Source: Bacillota bacterium
Lineage (GTDB): Bacteria > Bacillota > Clostridia > Acetivibrionales > DTU013
Assembly: GCA_023418915.1 (NCBI GenBank)
Contig: JAEZYU010000004.1
Span: forward strand, 1 to 64,000
Reading direction: 5' to 3'
Length of the DNA stretch: 64,000 nt
Positions 27,139 through 34,950 of this stretch are shown here, in pieces. A program made the position numbers and the translations under genes. Each line of letters begins with the position of its first letter. Position 1 is the stretch's first letter. The notes beneath the pieces were generated by a model, which was given only the letters and a program-made list of their open reading frames with translations, was not told the DNA's origin and ran no database searches.

Positions 27139-27141
27139 GGT

Positions 27142-27519
27142 ATGCCCATAAAACCTGTTGTGACGGGGATAATGCTCATACTTGTCGTGTTTATTCTGGT
27201 TTATCTGGTGGAGTTTTTTATACCTCTTTCTGTGAAGGCAGATACAGATATGCTGTGCAGGACTGCTCTGCTGAAAATGGAGAATGAGGGTGGACTAAAC
27301 AGTACCCAGAGGCAGGATCTTAAACAAGAGCTTGAAGGAATAGGACTGACCGGAGTTGTCATACATGCTACGGAAAATGCCCGGCAGGGAGGAATTCTGA
27401 CACTTCGGGTCGAGGGCGATTATACGTACAGCGGGCTGACAGGGCTGTTCAACAGAGGTGATGTGACTCTTCGGATGGTCTATGACAAGTCTGCCATGTC
27501 CAGAAAGGTGATCAACTGA
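27142..27519 (+). CDS. TadE-like minor pilus protein
   Basis: A 125-residue protein with one N-terminal membrane helix (VVTGIMLILVVFILVYLVEFFIPL) and an extracytoplasmic domain with Ala/Leu/Glu-rich and beta-strand segments (ILTLRVEGDYTYSGL). The size and place between the pilin and a second TadE/TadG-like gene suggest a minor pseudopilin. No specific family motif is clear. AAAGGGTGGG lies upstream of ATG 27142. Confidence 0.6.
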   Translation: MPIKPVVTGIMLILVVFILVYLVEFFIPLSVKADTDMLCRTALLKMENEGGLNSTQRQDLKQELEGIGLTGVVIHATENARQGGILTLRVEGDYTYSGLTGLFNRGDVTLRMVYDKSAMSRKVIN

Positions 27520-27527
27520 GGTCTGTA

Positions 27528-28130
27528 ATGGAAAATTATAAATGTAAACGCTCCCAAAATCGCAGAAAGAGTTCGGCGGGATACCGCAGGCGTATGCAAT
27601 GCTGCAACTTAGGGGCTGCCAAAAATGGAAGTGTTGTCACTGAAATCATACTTATGGCTACCATTATGGTATTTATCATATTGCCGATTTTTTCTGTGGT
27701 TATTGAGAAATATATACTGATGGAGAAGGCTCGGGTCATCAGAGATACAGTGGATGTGACGAATATCTCCGCCTATAATGCATTGACTGCATCTGAACTT
27801 GGCAAAGCTCAAATTGACGCTGAGTATTCTCAGATACTTGAGAATTTCACAGAGATATTAAGCCGGAATCTAAAGCTCGATGAAGGATTGGAACCTGAAC
27901 AGGATTCCATAGCCGAGGGGAGAGTTGAGATAATGTCAATCAGAATTTACAGCAGCGGTTTCCCTGTTGTATGTCCTGATGGTGCAATTTTGACAGGACC
28001 ATCTGTACACAGCAGTATAAAGGTACCGGTAAGACCTTCGTTGTACAGAGGTATCATTTTAAATATTCTTGGAAAGGACTATGTCGATATCGTTGTACAT
28101 GTGGATTCGGAGATACCTGTGAATAATTAG
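27528..28130 (+). CDS. TadE/TadG-like pilus protein
   Basis: A 200-residue protein with a long basic N-terminus (about 35 residues, rich in Arg, Lys and Cys), then GSVVTEIILMATIMVFIILPIFSVVIEKYILMEKARVIRDTVD. This resembles the TadE/G pseudopilin pattern (G..VTEI, then a hydrophobic helix, then RVIRDTVDVTNISAYNAL). The C-terminal domain is a mix of strands without a recognised fold. It starts 8 bases after the previous gene. Confidence 0.65.
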   Translation: MENYKCKRSQNRRKSSAGYRRRMQCCNLGAAKNGSVVTEIILMATIMVFIILPIFSVVIEKYILMEKARVIRDTVDVTNISAYNALTASELGKAQIDAEYSQILENFTEILSRNLKLDEGLEPEQDSIAEGRVEIMSIRIYSSGFPVVCPDGAILTGPSVHSSIKVPVRPSLYRGIILNILGKDYVDIVVHVDSEIPVNN

Positions 28131-28164
28131 TTATACTAAATATATTGATGTCAAGGTGTATTTT

Positions 28165-28845
28165 ATGAGAAGATATGGCTGGATAGGGGGCGCTTTTGTG
28201 ATAGTAATCCTGCTGGTTGTCATAGAGTTGACGATCATATCAAATGCCTCCGGATATGAAAGCAGGGAAAAAATCGTTTTTGCAGCAGCCGATATTACAG
28301 AGGGCGCAGTCATAACGGAAGATATGCTGTTGATCAGGGAGATCAGCAGTGATGCAGTACATAAGGATGCGGTAAAGAGTATCGGGGATGCGGTAAACAT
28401 GAGGGCGGAATCCTTTATCTGTGATGGAGAGATGCTGCTGAAGTGCAGATTGACCGCAGAAGCTGCCGACGCAATAGAAGCACTGGATAAGTCAAACAGA
28501 TTGTTCTGCGTGCAACTGGAATTTGATCAGGCAAATGCATGGCAGTTGGCTAAGAACCAGCGTGTTGATGTGATTTATGTGCCGAACCACGGTCAAGAGA
28601 ACGAAGCCGTTCCTGAGGCACCAGGAGTGCTTGGTGTTCAGCCGCCTGAAAATGGGGTAAAGCTTATGAAGACGGTCAGGATCGCTGGTCTTGTGGATGA
28701 AGACGGTGAACCTGTGGACGGCGATGAATCCGATATGCTGCCCAGATATGTACTATTTGAAGTTACTGAACAACAGGCTGTTTTCCTTGCATATGCCAAA
28801 AGGAATGGCAGGCTTGAGTTAGCATGCATACCTGACAATGATTGA
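28165..28845 (+). CDS. CpaB/RcpC-like pilus assembly protein (SAF domain)
   Basis: A 226-residue protein with one N-terminal membrane helix (IGGAFVIVILLVVIELTIIS) and a SAF domain at about residues 40-105 (VFAAADITEGAVITEDMLLIREI; SFICDGEMLLKCRLT). The C-terminal region (LFCVQLEFDQANAWQLAKNQRVDVIYV) matches the RcpC/CpaB arrangement. CpaB proteins act in Flp pilus assembly outside the inner membrane. AAGGTG lies 6 bases before ATG 28165. It is the last gene of the Tad locus and is followed by the repeat zone. Confidence 0.8.
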   Translation: MRRYGWIGGAFVIVILLVVIELTIISNASGYESREKIVFAAADITEGAVITEDMLLIREISSDAVHKDAVKSIGDAVNMRAESFICDGEMLLKCRLTAEAADAIEALDKSNRLFCVQLEFDQANAWQLAKNQRVDVIYVPNHGQENEAVPEAPGVLGVQPPENGVKLMKTVRIAGLVDEDGEPVDGDESDMLPRYVLFEVTEQQAVFLAYAKRNGRLELACIPDND

Positions 28846-28882
28846 CGGCAGTGGTGTGCGGATGCATATTTGTGCTCTGAAT

Positions 28883-29370
28883 ATAATGAGGTGTTATATG
28901 TCCCCAACCTCTCAACGCATTTTCAACCTCTCGGGTTGAAAAACGCAAATACGTCTTTTCAAACCTTTCGGGTTGAAGAACGCTGATACGTCTTTTTAAA
29001 CCCTTCGGGCTGAAAAACGTTATGTGGCGGACACTGATTGCCTCTCAGATATTTTCTTTCGAAATAATCGAAAGAGAACGATGTGAGCATATCTCCCGCC
29101 TAGGATGCATAGGCGAGCAGCAAGCCATGCTTGCGACCAGCCCGGATGCATAGGTGAGCAGCAAGCCTTGCTTGCGACCAGCCCGGATGCATAGGTGAGC
29201 AGCAAGCCATGCTTGCGACCAGCCCGGATGCATAGGCGAGCAGCAAGCCATGCTTGCGACCAGCCCCGTTGAAACACCGCAATATCACAATATATCCTTT
29301 GGATGTTTTGTGACTTGATAAGAAAATTTTTTGCATGCGAAAAGTTTTCTTTGAAACGAAGTGTTATAAA
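28883..29370. repeat. Long copy A of the MITE-like family (488 bp)
   Basis: The left end is TATAATGAGGTG and the right end GTGTTATA. Modules in order: a GAGGT..ACCTC stem around ATGTCCCCAACCTC; three tandem TTTTCAACC/GGGTTGAAAA-type hairpins; a TCTTTCG/CGAAAGA hairpin; a CGATGTGAGCATATCTCCCGCC block; four 41-bp tandem units; and an AT-rich end with TTTTCTTTGAAACGA. Copy B at 29690 shares the same order. No ORF inside is convincing. Confidence 0.8.
29103..29266 (+). repeat. Four 41-bp tandem repeats within MITE copy A
   Basis: Units begin at 29103, 29144, 29185 and 29226. Each starts GGATGCATAGG and contains the hairpin GCAAGC-CAT-GCTTGC (CCT loop in unit 2). Copy B carries a single unit at 29910, so the module has expanded here. 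Confidence 0.95.
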
Positions 29371-29401
29371 GCAGAAATAATATAAATATGGAGGGATTTT
29401 T

Positions 29402-29638
29402 ATGGCTGAAATCAAGTATGAAATCAAAAAACATCTGGGAGTGATAGGAGAGAGTACGAGAGGCTGGAAGAAGGAGGTCAACCTGGTTAGCTGGAATGAG
29501 CGCAAGCCTAAGTTGGATATCAGGGACTGGGATGAGAACCATGAGAAGATGGGTAAGGGAGTGACGCTGAACAAGGGTGAGGTGGAGGAGCTAAAGAAGC
29601 TGCTTGCAGCGATCGATCCCGAGGAGATGGAGGCCTGA
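29402..29638 (+). CDS. YdbC/PC4-family single-stranded-DNA-binding protein
   Basis: A 78-residue protein of the transcriptional coactivator p15 (PC4) family as found in Firmicutes (YdbC type). The conserved stretch KEVNLVSWNERKPKLDIRDW followed by ENHEKMGKGVTL and a C-terminal helix (KGEVEELKKLLAAID) is characteristic. Family members form dimers with a beta-surface that binds single-stranded nucleic acid. GGAGGGATTTTT precedes ATG 29402, and the stop codon lies inside a terminator stem. The gene is flanked on both sides, in the same orientation, by the long MITE copies. Confidence 0.88.
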   Translation: MAEIKYEIKKHLGVIGESTRGWKKEVNLVSWNERKPKLDIRDWDENHEKMGKGVTLNKGEVEELKKLLAAIDPEEMEA

Positions 29639-29654
29639 TGGCCTCCATTTTTTG
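29627..29654 (+). terminator. Rho-independent terminator of the ydbC-like gene
   Basis: ATGGAGGCC-TGAT-GGCCTCCAT, a 9-bp perfect stem with a 4-base loop, is followed by TTTTTT. The stem includes the last codons and the stop. Confidence 0.92.
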
Positions 29655-29689
29655 TTGCTTCCACAAACGCCGTTGCAGCTCCCGATTAT

Positions 29690-30050
29690 TATAACGAGGT
29701 GAATAATGTCCCCCACCTCTTTACGCCTTTTCAACCTTCAGGCTGAAAAACGCTAATACATCTTTTCAACCCCTTCAGGCTGAAAAACGCAAATACGTCT
29801 TTTCAACCCCTTCAGGCCGAAAAGCGCTATGTGGCGGGCGCTGATTGCCTTTCAGATATTTTCTTTCGAAATAATCGAAAGAGAACGATGTGAGCATATC
29901 TCCCGCCTGGGATGCATAGGCGAGCAGCAAGCCATGCTTGCGACCAGCCTTGTTGAAACGCGCAGAGGTAAGAAAAATTTTTTACTAAGCGTAATTTACG
30001 AAGTAAATTATCGCATAATCGAAAATTTTTCTTTGAACGATGCGTTATAA
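29690..30050. repeat. Long copy B of the MITE-like family (361 bp)
   Basis: The terminal inverted repeats are TATAACG at the left and CGTTATA at the right (30044-30050). It shares the full module order of copy A: the ATGTCCCCCACCTC stem, three TTTTCAACCCCTTCAGGC hairpins, the TTTCGAAATAATCGAAA hairpin, a CGATGTGAGCATATCTCCCGCC block, one 41-bp unit, and the AAAATTTTTCTTTGAACGATG end. Confidence 0.85.
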
Positions 30051-30149
30051 GACTAAAACATATCTCTTTCGTCTTATTTTCAGTCCTTCATGTTTAATAA
30101 CGTTTGTCATCCCGGATGTGAAACCGTCGGATAGTCAATTGATTGAAAT

Positions 30150-30265
30150 GGACAGAAAATCAAGTATAGGACGATTTAGTCAACATAACACAAGGTTTCT
30201 CTTCGTTATTTGGCTAAAACCCACCTTTTTGCTATAAAATTCGTCCTATACTTGAAATTTTGTCC
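30150..30265. repeat. Long inverted repeat with about 63-base loop
   Basis: The left arm starts GGACAGAAAATCAAGTATAG and the right arm ends CTTGAAATTTTGTCC. The arms share the exact 15-base core TCAAGTATAGGACGA. Transcribed, this would be a long hairpin; as DNA it may be the remains of a transposable element. Confidence 0.75.
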
Positions 30266-30297
30266 ACCAAGCTATTTGATAGCAGTTATTTACCTTA

Positions 30298-30375
30298 TTG
30301 CTCTGGCGTTGCTTGCTCTGGCGTTGCTTGCTCTGGCGTTGCTTGTTCTGCCGTTGCTTGCTCTGGCGTTTCTTG
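30298..30375. repeat. 15-bp minisatellite, about five units
   Basis: GCTCTGGCGTTGCTT is repeated five times with single changes (GTTCTGCCGTTGCTT in unit 4), ending just 5' of the AraC promoter. Confidence 0.9.
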
Positions 30376-30381
30376 TTCCAC

Positions 30382-30411
30382 TTGATACATTCCCTGCAAT
30401 TGGGATATAAT
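30382..30411 (+). promoter_or_regulatory. Sigma-A promoter for the AraC-family gene
   Basis: TTGATA at 30382-30387, an 18-base spacer, and TATAAT (perfect) at 30406-30411, 25 bases before the start codon. Confidence 0.75.
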
Positions 30412-30436
30412 CATATGTGAAAGCAGAGGTGATTTT

Positions 30437-31354
30437 ATGGATGATAAGCTACTGCCGAAGGCATGGGAAGGTCTTCTCAATTCGTCAAATTTTTTGCCTG
30501 TTATAGTAAAGACCCTTGAAAGGATCCAGGATGTTACCTGGTCTATGGAACCAAACAGACATGAGAATTATGAAATGGTCTATATGAAAAAGGGGTTCGC
30601 CGTTTTTGAGATATCAGGCCAGCAGGTGGAGCTCGGACCCAACGATATCGTGATAATAAAACCGATGCAGTACCACAAATTCATTGTCAAATCAGAAAAT
30701 GGATGTGAGTTCATCGTCCTTAATTTCACGTTTGAAAACAGGATAAACGGAGAGCATTCTCAGATGCCCATGGAGGATTTTCTGAATTTTGTCAGCAGCA
30801 AGGAAACAGGATCTTATATTACATTGAAGGTAAGCCCTAAAAATGAAATAGTCGTATTGATGAACAGGATACTCAAGGAAAGAGAAAGCTCCGAACCCGG
30901 GAGCGAATTTCTGAATTACCTGCTCATAATGGAGCTGTTTGTTCTGCTTTCGAGGGCTCTTAAGATGGAGTGGGAAAACAGTATAAAGTCCAAGAGTCCA
31001 AAATTGAAAGAGCTTATAGGGATAGCGGTAAATTTCATACATAACAATTTTGAACGTGACATTTCACTCGGGGATATTGCCAAATTTGTTTTTCTCAGCC
31101 CCAGTTATTTTACCCGGGCATTCAAGGAGGAAACCGGCATGAGCCCAATCAACTATCTTCTTAAGGTCCGCATAGAGAGGGCAAAGGAATTGCTGGCGGA
31201 CACAGGTCTAAAAATCAGCGACATTGCACTTAATGTCGGGTTCTCTAATCAGCAGCGTTTCAATGAAATGTTTAAGAAGTATGCAGGGCTGACTCCGCTT
31301 CAATACCGAAAAAGTATGACAAAAAACATTCATATTAATACTACATATCAGTAA
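30437..31354 (+). CDS. AraC-family transcriptional regulator
   Basis: A 305-residue protein with an N-terminal cupin-like sensor domain (RHENYEMVYMKKGFAVFEISG, DIVIIKPMQYHKF) and a C-terminal double helix-turn-helix of about 100 residues (ISLGDIAKFVFLSPSYFTRAFKEETGMSP; ISDIALNVGFSNQQRFNEMFKKYAGLTPLQYRK). AraC proteins of this layout usually sense sugars or small organic compounds. The leu genes lie downstream on the same strand, 73 bases away, but control of leu genes by this protein is only an inference. AGAGGTGA precedes ATG 30437. Confidence 0.9.
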   Translation: MDDKLLPKAWEGLLNSSNFLPVIVKTLERIQDVTWSMEPNRHENYEMVYMKKGFAVFEISGQQVELGPNDIVIIKPMQYHKFIVKSENGCEFIVLNFTFENRINGEHSQMPMEDFLNFVSSKETGSYITLKVSPKNEIVVLMNRILKERESSEPGSEFLNYLLIMELFVLLSRALKMEWENSIKSKSPKLKELIGIAVNFIHNNFERDISLGDIAKFVFLSPSYFTRAFKEETGMSPINYLLKVRIERAKELLADTGLKISDIALNVGFSNQQRFNEMFKKYAGLTPLQYRKSMTKNIHINTTYQ

Positions 31355-31427
31355 GTAACAGGAAGAATCATGTTATATCTGACGTTATTATATATATTAG
31401 CATCATACCATATGGGAGGTATTATAT

Positions 31428-32711
31428 ATGGCCAACATGAACAAAAACGTCAAAGGTATGACAATGACACAAAAGATACTTGCTGCCCACGCAGGGTTGG
31501 ACAGAGTCGAGGCTGGGCAGCTGATCAAGGCGAAACTTGACATGGTGCTCGGGAACGATATCACAACTCCTGTAGCAGTCAGGGAATTCAAAAAAATCGG
31601 CACAGACAGCGTATTTGATAAGGAAAGGATCGCAATAGTACCCGACCACTTTACTCCGAACAAGGATATAAAATCCGCCGAACAGGTGAAATATATCAGA
31701 CAATTCGCACGTGATATGGGAATAGCGAATTTCTTCGAGGTCGGCCAAATGGGCGTAGAGCATGCACTGCTCCCGGAAAAGGGACTGGTGGTGCCCGGAG
31801 ATGTGGTGATAGGAGCCGACTCTCATACATGCACATACGGCGCACTCGGAGCATTTTCCACCGGGATCGGCAGCACCGACATGGCGGCTGGTATGGCAAC
31901 AGGAGAAGCATGGTTCAAGGTTCCGGAGGCGATCCGTTTCGTGCTGACAGGTAAGCCGGGCAAATGGGTAAGCGGAAAGGACGTTATTCTACACATAATC
32001 GGTATGATAGGTGTCGACGGAGCACTATATAAATCAATGGAATTCACGGGTGACGGTCTTTTATCACTTTCTATGGATGATAGATTCTCTATGGCGAATA
32101 TGGCTATTGAGGCTGGAGCCAAGAATGGCATATTTGATGTGGATGAGAAGACTCTCGAATATGTGAGAGAGCATTCAGCAAAGTCATATAAAGTATACAA
32201 GGCGGATGAGGATGCCGTCTACAATAGTGAATTCACGATAGATCTGAGTACTGTAAAGCCTACCGTTGCATTTCCTCCGCTGCCTGACAGGGCAAGGACG
32301 ATCGACAATGTAGGCGATATAAAGATAGACCAGGTAGTCATAGGCTCATGCACCAACGGCAGGATAGAGGATATGCGAGCTGCCGCAGAGATATTAAAAG
32401 GGCGCAGAGTGCATCCGGACGTACGCTGCATAATCATCCCTGCAACACAAAAAATCTGGAAACAGTCAATGAATGAAGGCCTCTTCGATATATTCATCGA
32501 AGCTGGCGCCGCTGTCAGCACTCCGACCTGCGGGCCTTGCCTTGGCGGTCATATGGGTATCCTTGCAAAAGGTGAGAGAGCGGTCTCTACCACTAACAGG
32601 AATTTTGTAGGCAGGATGGGCCACCCTGAGAGCGAGGTTTATCTCGCAAGCCCTGCTATTGCTGCAGCATCGGCAGTGGCAGGCAGGATAGCTTCACCTG
32701 ATGAACTGTGA
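31428..32711 (+). CDS. leuC: 3-isopropylmalate dehydratase large subunit
   Basis: A 427-residue aconitase-family protein that isomerises 2- to 3-isopropylmalate in leucine synthesis, with LeuD. The [4Fe-4S] ligand motifs are GADSHTCTYG near residue 128, then GSCTNGRIEDM and CGPCLGG. Length and motifs fit the LeuC2/HacA-like group of Clostridia and archaea. GGGAGGT precedes ATG 31428. Homoaconitase cannot be excluded by sequence alone, but the leuD and leuB neighbours favour leucine synthesis. Confidence 0.93.
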   Translation: MANMNKNVKGMTMTQKILAAHAGLDRVEAGQLIKAKLDMVLGNDITTPVAVREFKKIGTDSVFDKERIAIVPDHFTPNKDIKSAEQVKYIRQFARDMGIANFFEVGQMGVEHALLPEKGLVVPGDVVIGADSHTCTYGALGAFSTGIGSTDMAAGMATGEAWFKVPEAIRFVLTGKPGKWVSGKDVILHIIGMIGVDGALYKSMEFTGDGLLSLSMDDRFSMANMAIEAGAKNGIFDVDEKTLEYVREHSAKSYKVYKADEDAVYNSEFTIDLSTVKPTVAFPPLPDRARTIDNVGDIKIDQVVIGSCTNGRIEDMRAAAEILKGRRVHPDVRCIIIPATQKIWKQSMNEGLFDIFIEAGAAVSTPTCGPCLGGHMGILAKGERAVSTTNRNFVGRMGHPESEVYLASPAIAAASAVAGRIASPDEL

Positions 32712-32764
32712 TACTCAGACAGGGACTGGCTGGACTGCATAGAGTCCGGTATTACGATCGATCT

Positions 32765-32807
32765 GATAGTGTAAAGTAGCTTATGAAAAACAGCCCAAAG
32801 CACTATC
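32765..32807 (+). repeat. 43-bp dispersed hairpin repeat, copy 2
   Basis: GATAGTG...CACTATC ends with the same loop core as the copy at 26664, and again followed by AAATGAAT. It lies in the leuC-leuD gap, 38 bases before leuD. Confidence 0.75.
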
Positions 32808-32844
32808 AAGATAGAAATGAATCGATCTATAGGAGGTAATATAT

Positions 32845-33333
32845 ATGAAGATACAGGGTAATGTAATCAAATATGGAGATAATGTGGATACCGATGTCAT
32901 AATACCAGCAAGATATTTGAATACCAGCGACCCGTCGGAGCTTGCAGCACACTGTATGGAGGATATTGATGCAGGCTTTGTAAAAAGGGTGCAGAAAGGC
33001 GACATAATGGCTGCAGGAAAGAACTTCGGGTGTGGTTCATCACGGGAGCATGCTCCTATAGCCATCAAGGCGTCCGGTATATCCTGCATAATCGCAGAGA
33101 CTTTTGCCAGGATATTTTACCGTAATGCTATAAATATCGGGCTTCCTATCATTGAATGTCCGGAAGCGGCTGCAGATATCAGTGAGGGGGACGTTCTCGA
33201 GGTGGATTTCGATACAGGTATGATAATGAATAAAACTAAAAACAAGAGCTATAAGGGAGTACCATTTCCTGAATTTATGCAGGAAATTATCGCTGCCGAC
33301 GGACTTGTCAGCTACATTAAGAGCCAACGATGA
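32845..33333 (+). CDS. leuD: 3-isopropylmalate dehydratase small subunit
   Basis: A 162-residue swivel-domain subunit that completes the dehydratase with LeuC. It shows the family motifs YGDNVDTDVIIPARYL at the N-terminus, FGCGSSREHAPIAIKASG in the middle and ETFARIFYRNAINIGLP. The length is normal for the archaeal/clostridial LeuD type. AGGAGGT lies 7 bases before ATG 32845. Confidence 0.94.
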   Translation: MKIQGNVIKYGDNVDTDVIIPARYLNTSDPSELAAHCMEDIDAGFVKRVQKGDIMAAGKNFGCGSSREHAPIAIKASGISCIIAETFARIFYRNAINIGLPIIECPEAAADISEGDVLEVDFDTGMIMNKTKNKSYKGVPFPEFMQEIIAADGLVSYIKSQR

Positions 33334-33383
33334 TAATGGAGCCGGACAATGAGCTGTTAAGGCTGCATGCAGCTTGAGCAGCT

Positions 33384-33655
33384 CAGGTTATTTGCAAGGT
33401 AATCCGCAAAGGTATGCGCAGAGTTATTTGCAAGGTAATTCGCAAAGGTATGTGCAGGGGTATTTGCAAAGGTATACGCAAAGCTATTTGCAAGGTAATT
33501 CGCAAAGCTATTTGCAAGGTAATTCGCAAGGTTATTTGCGAGGTAATTCGCAAAGGTATGCGCAAGGGTATTCGCAAAGGTATGCGCAGGGGTATTCGCA
33601 AAGCTATACGTAAGGTAATTCACAAAGGTATACGCAAGGGCGTGTGCGGGGTTGT
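33384..33655. repeat. 12-bp minisatellite, about 22 units, in the leuD-leuB gap
   Basis: Consensus CAARGGTATTCG with alternating variants CAAGGTAATTCG, CAAAGGTATGCG and CAAAGCTATTTG. The 12-base period keeps several frames open on both strands, which makes spurious ORFs. No ribosome site or codon structure supports translation. Confidence 0.92.
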
Positions 33656-33699
33656 GCATATTTAATAGAAGAAGGTTTTACTGTTGGGAGGAATATATA

Positions 33700-34806
33700 G
33701 TGAAATATAAGATCACTTTGCTTAAGGGGGATGGAATAGGTCCGGAGGTAGTAGATCAGGCGGTCACAGTACTTGAAGCCGCCGGAGAAAGATGCGGCAT
33801 CAGATTCGAATTTCGGGAAGAGCTGATGGGAGGCTGTGCAATCGACACATATGGTGTGCCATTACCGGAGACTACACTCAAATCCTGCAAAGAAAGCGAT
33901 GCGGTTTTGCTTGGCGCCGTCGGCGGATCAAAGTGGGAGGGCCTGCCGGGTGACAGGACGCCGGAAGCAGGCTTGCTCGGTATCAGAGCAGGCCTCGGGC
34001 TTTATGCCAATCTCAGGCCCGCTGTAATATATGAAGCTCTTAAGGATGCGTCTCCTTTGAAAGCTGAGATTATCGGAGATAAGCTCGATATACTTGTAGT
34101 GAGGGAGCTTACAGGAGGGATCTACTTTGGGGAGCGCGGAAGGTCAGACTCGGGCAGTTATATCGAATCGGCATATGATACGGAAAAATACTCTGTTGCT
34201 GAAATAGAGCGAATTGCTGAAATAGCTTTTGAAGCCGCAGCTAAGCGCCGCAAAATAGTTACTTCCGTTGATAAGGCAAATGTATTGGAAAGCTCCAAGC
34301 TCTGGCGTGAAGTTGTAGTCAGGACATCAAAAAAATACCCGGACATTGTTCTGAATCATATGTATGTTGATAATGCTGCGATGCAGCTGGTCAGAAATCC
34401 ACGCCAGTTTGACGTCATCGTAACGACTAATTTGTTTGGTGATATATTGTCGGACGAGGCGTCCATGATAACCGGCTCTATTGGTATGCTTCCGTCCGCC
34501 AGTCTTGGCAGCGGATCGCTCGGACTTTATGAGCCTATACATGGATCAGCGCCTGATATTGCAGGACAGGACAAGGCGAATCCTATAGCGACAATACTTT
34601 CGACTGCAATGATGCTTCGATATTCCTTAAATCAGCACAAAGCTGCAGATATGATAGAAGACGCAGTCAGGAGAGTGCTGGAGAAAGGTTACCGTACAGC
34701 AGACATAGCATCCTTTGGAGGCATCCTGACAAGCACAATGGAAATGGGAAAACTGATTACACATGAGATTCTGAAGATTGATACAGGAAATAATCCACGG
34801 CAATAA
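33700..34806 (+). CDS. leuB: 3-isopropylmalate dehydrogenase
   Basis: A 368-residue beta-decarboxylating dehydrogenase that oxidises 3-isopropylmalate in leucine synthesis. Motifs include LLKGDGIGPEVV at the N-terminus, LGAVGGSKW, LRAGLGLYANLRP, VRELTGGIYFGERG, and the metal site TTNLFGDILSDEASMITGSIGMLPSASLG. Start GTG 33700 is chosen because GGGAGG lies 8 bases upstream; a longer reading from 33652 adds residues that do not fit the family. leuA is not in the window. Confidence 0.94.
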   Translation: MKYKITLLKGDGIGPEVVDQAVTVLEAAGERCGIRFEFREELMGGCAIDTYGVPLPETTLKSCKESDAVLLGAVGGSKWEGLPGDRTPEAGLLGIRAGLGLYANLRPAVIYEALKDASPLKAEIIGDKLDILVVRELTGGIYFGERGRSDSGSYIESAYDTEKYSVAEIERIAEIAFEAAAKRRKIVTSVDKANVLESSKLWREVVVRTSKKYPDIVLNHMYVDNAAMQLVRNPRQFDVIVTTNLFGDILSDEASMITGSIGMLPSASLGSGSLGLYEPIHGSAPDIAGQDKANPIATILSTAMMLRYSLNQHKAADMIEDAVRRVLEKGYRTADIASFGGILTSTMEMGKLITHEILKIDTGNNPRQ

Positions 34807-34950
34807 TGAATATTAGTGAATATTAGTGTATATGCAAATAAGTCATTAAGTTCCATATAACCCTTGAGGCGCTATGTCCAACGGGATGCGACCTATTTTT
34901 TTCTTCGTGTTGTAACCTTTATTATTTTGCAGAACTGAATAAACATTCTG

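Larger units (their letters stand above)
30051..30436. other. Intergenic region with a large inverted repeat and a minisatellite
   Basis: After MITE copy B there is a 26-base inverted repeat (30150-30175 with 30239-30265, three mismatches), then a 15-bp tandem array (30298-30375), and then the sigma-A promoter of the AraC gene. No protein gene is supported here. Confidence 0.7.

Noticed and set aside
29103..29266. CRISPR-like look of four regularly spaced repeats
   Set aside because: The 41-bp units are contiguous with no unique spacers, and no cas genes are present.
30295..30480. Minus-strand open frame of EQATP repeats
   Set aside because: It arises from the 15-bp minisatellite and overlaps the araC promoter and start on the other strand.
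31355..33333. The AraC protein as a dedicated leucine-operon regulator
   Set aside because: Only proximity supports it; no operator-like repeats were seen before leuC and the family usually senses other compounds.
33374..33613. 79-codon open frame of QGYS/QRYA/QGNS-type repeats between leuD and leuB
   Set aside because: The 12-bp array leaves several frames open on both strands. The only start is a TTG without a good ribosome site, so it is treated as a minisatellite and not a gene.
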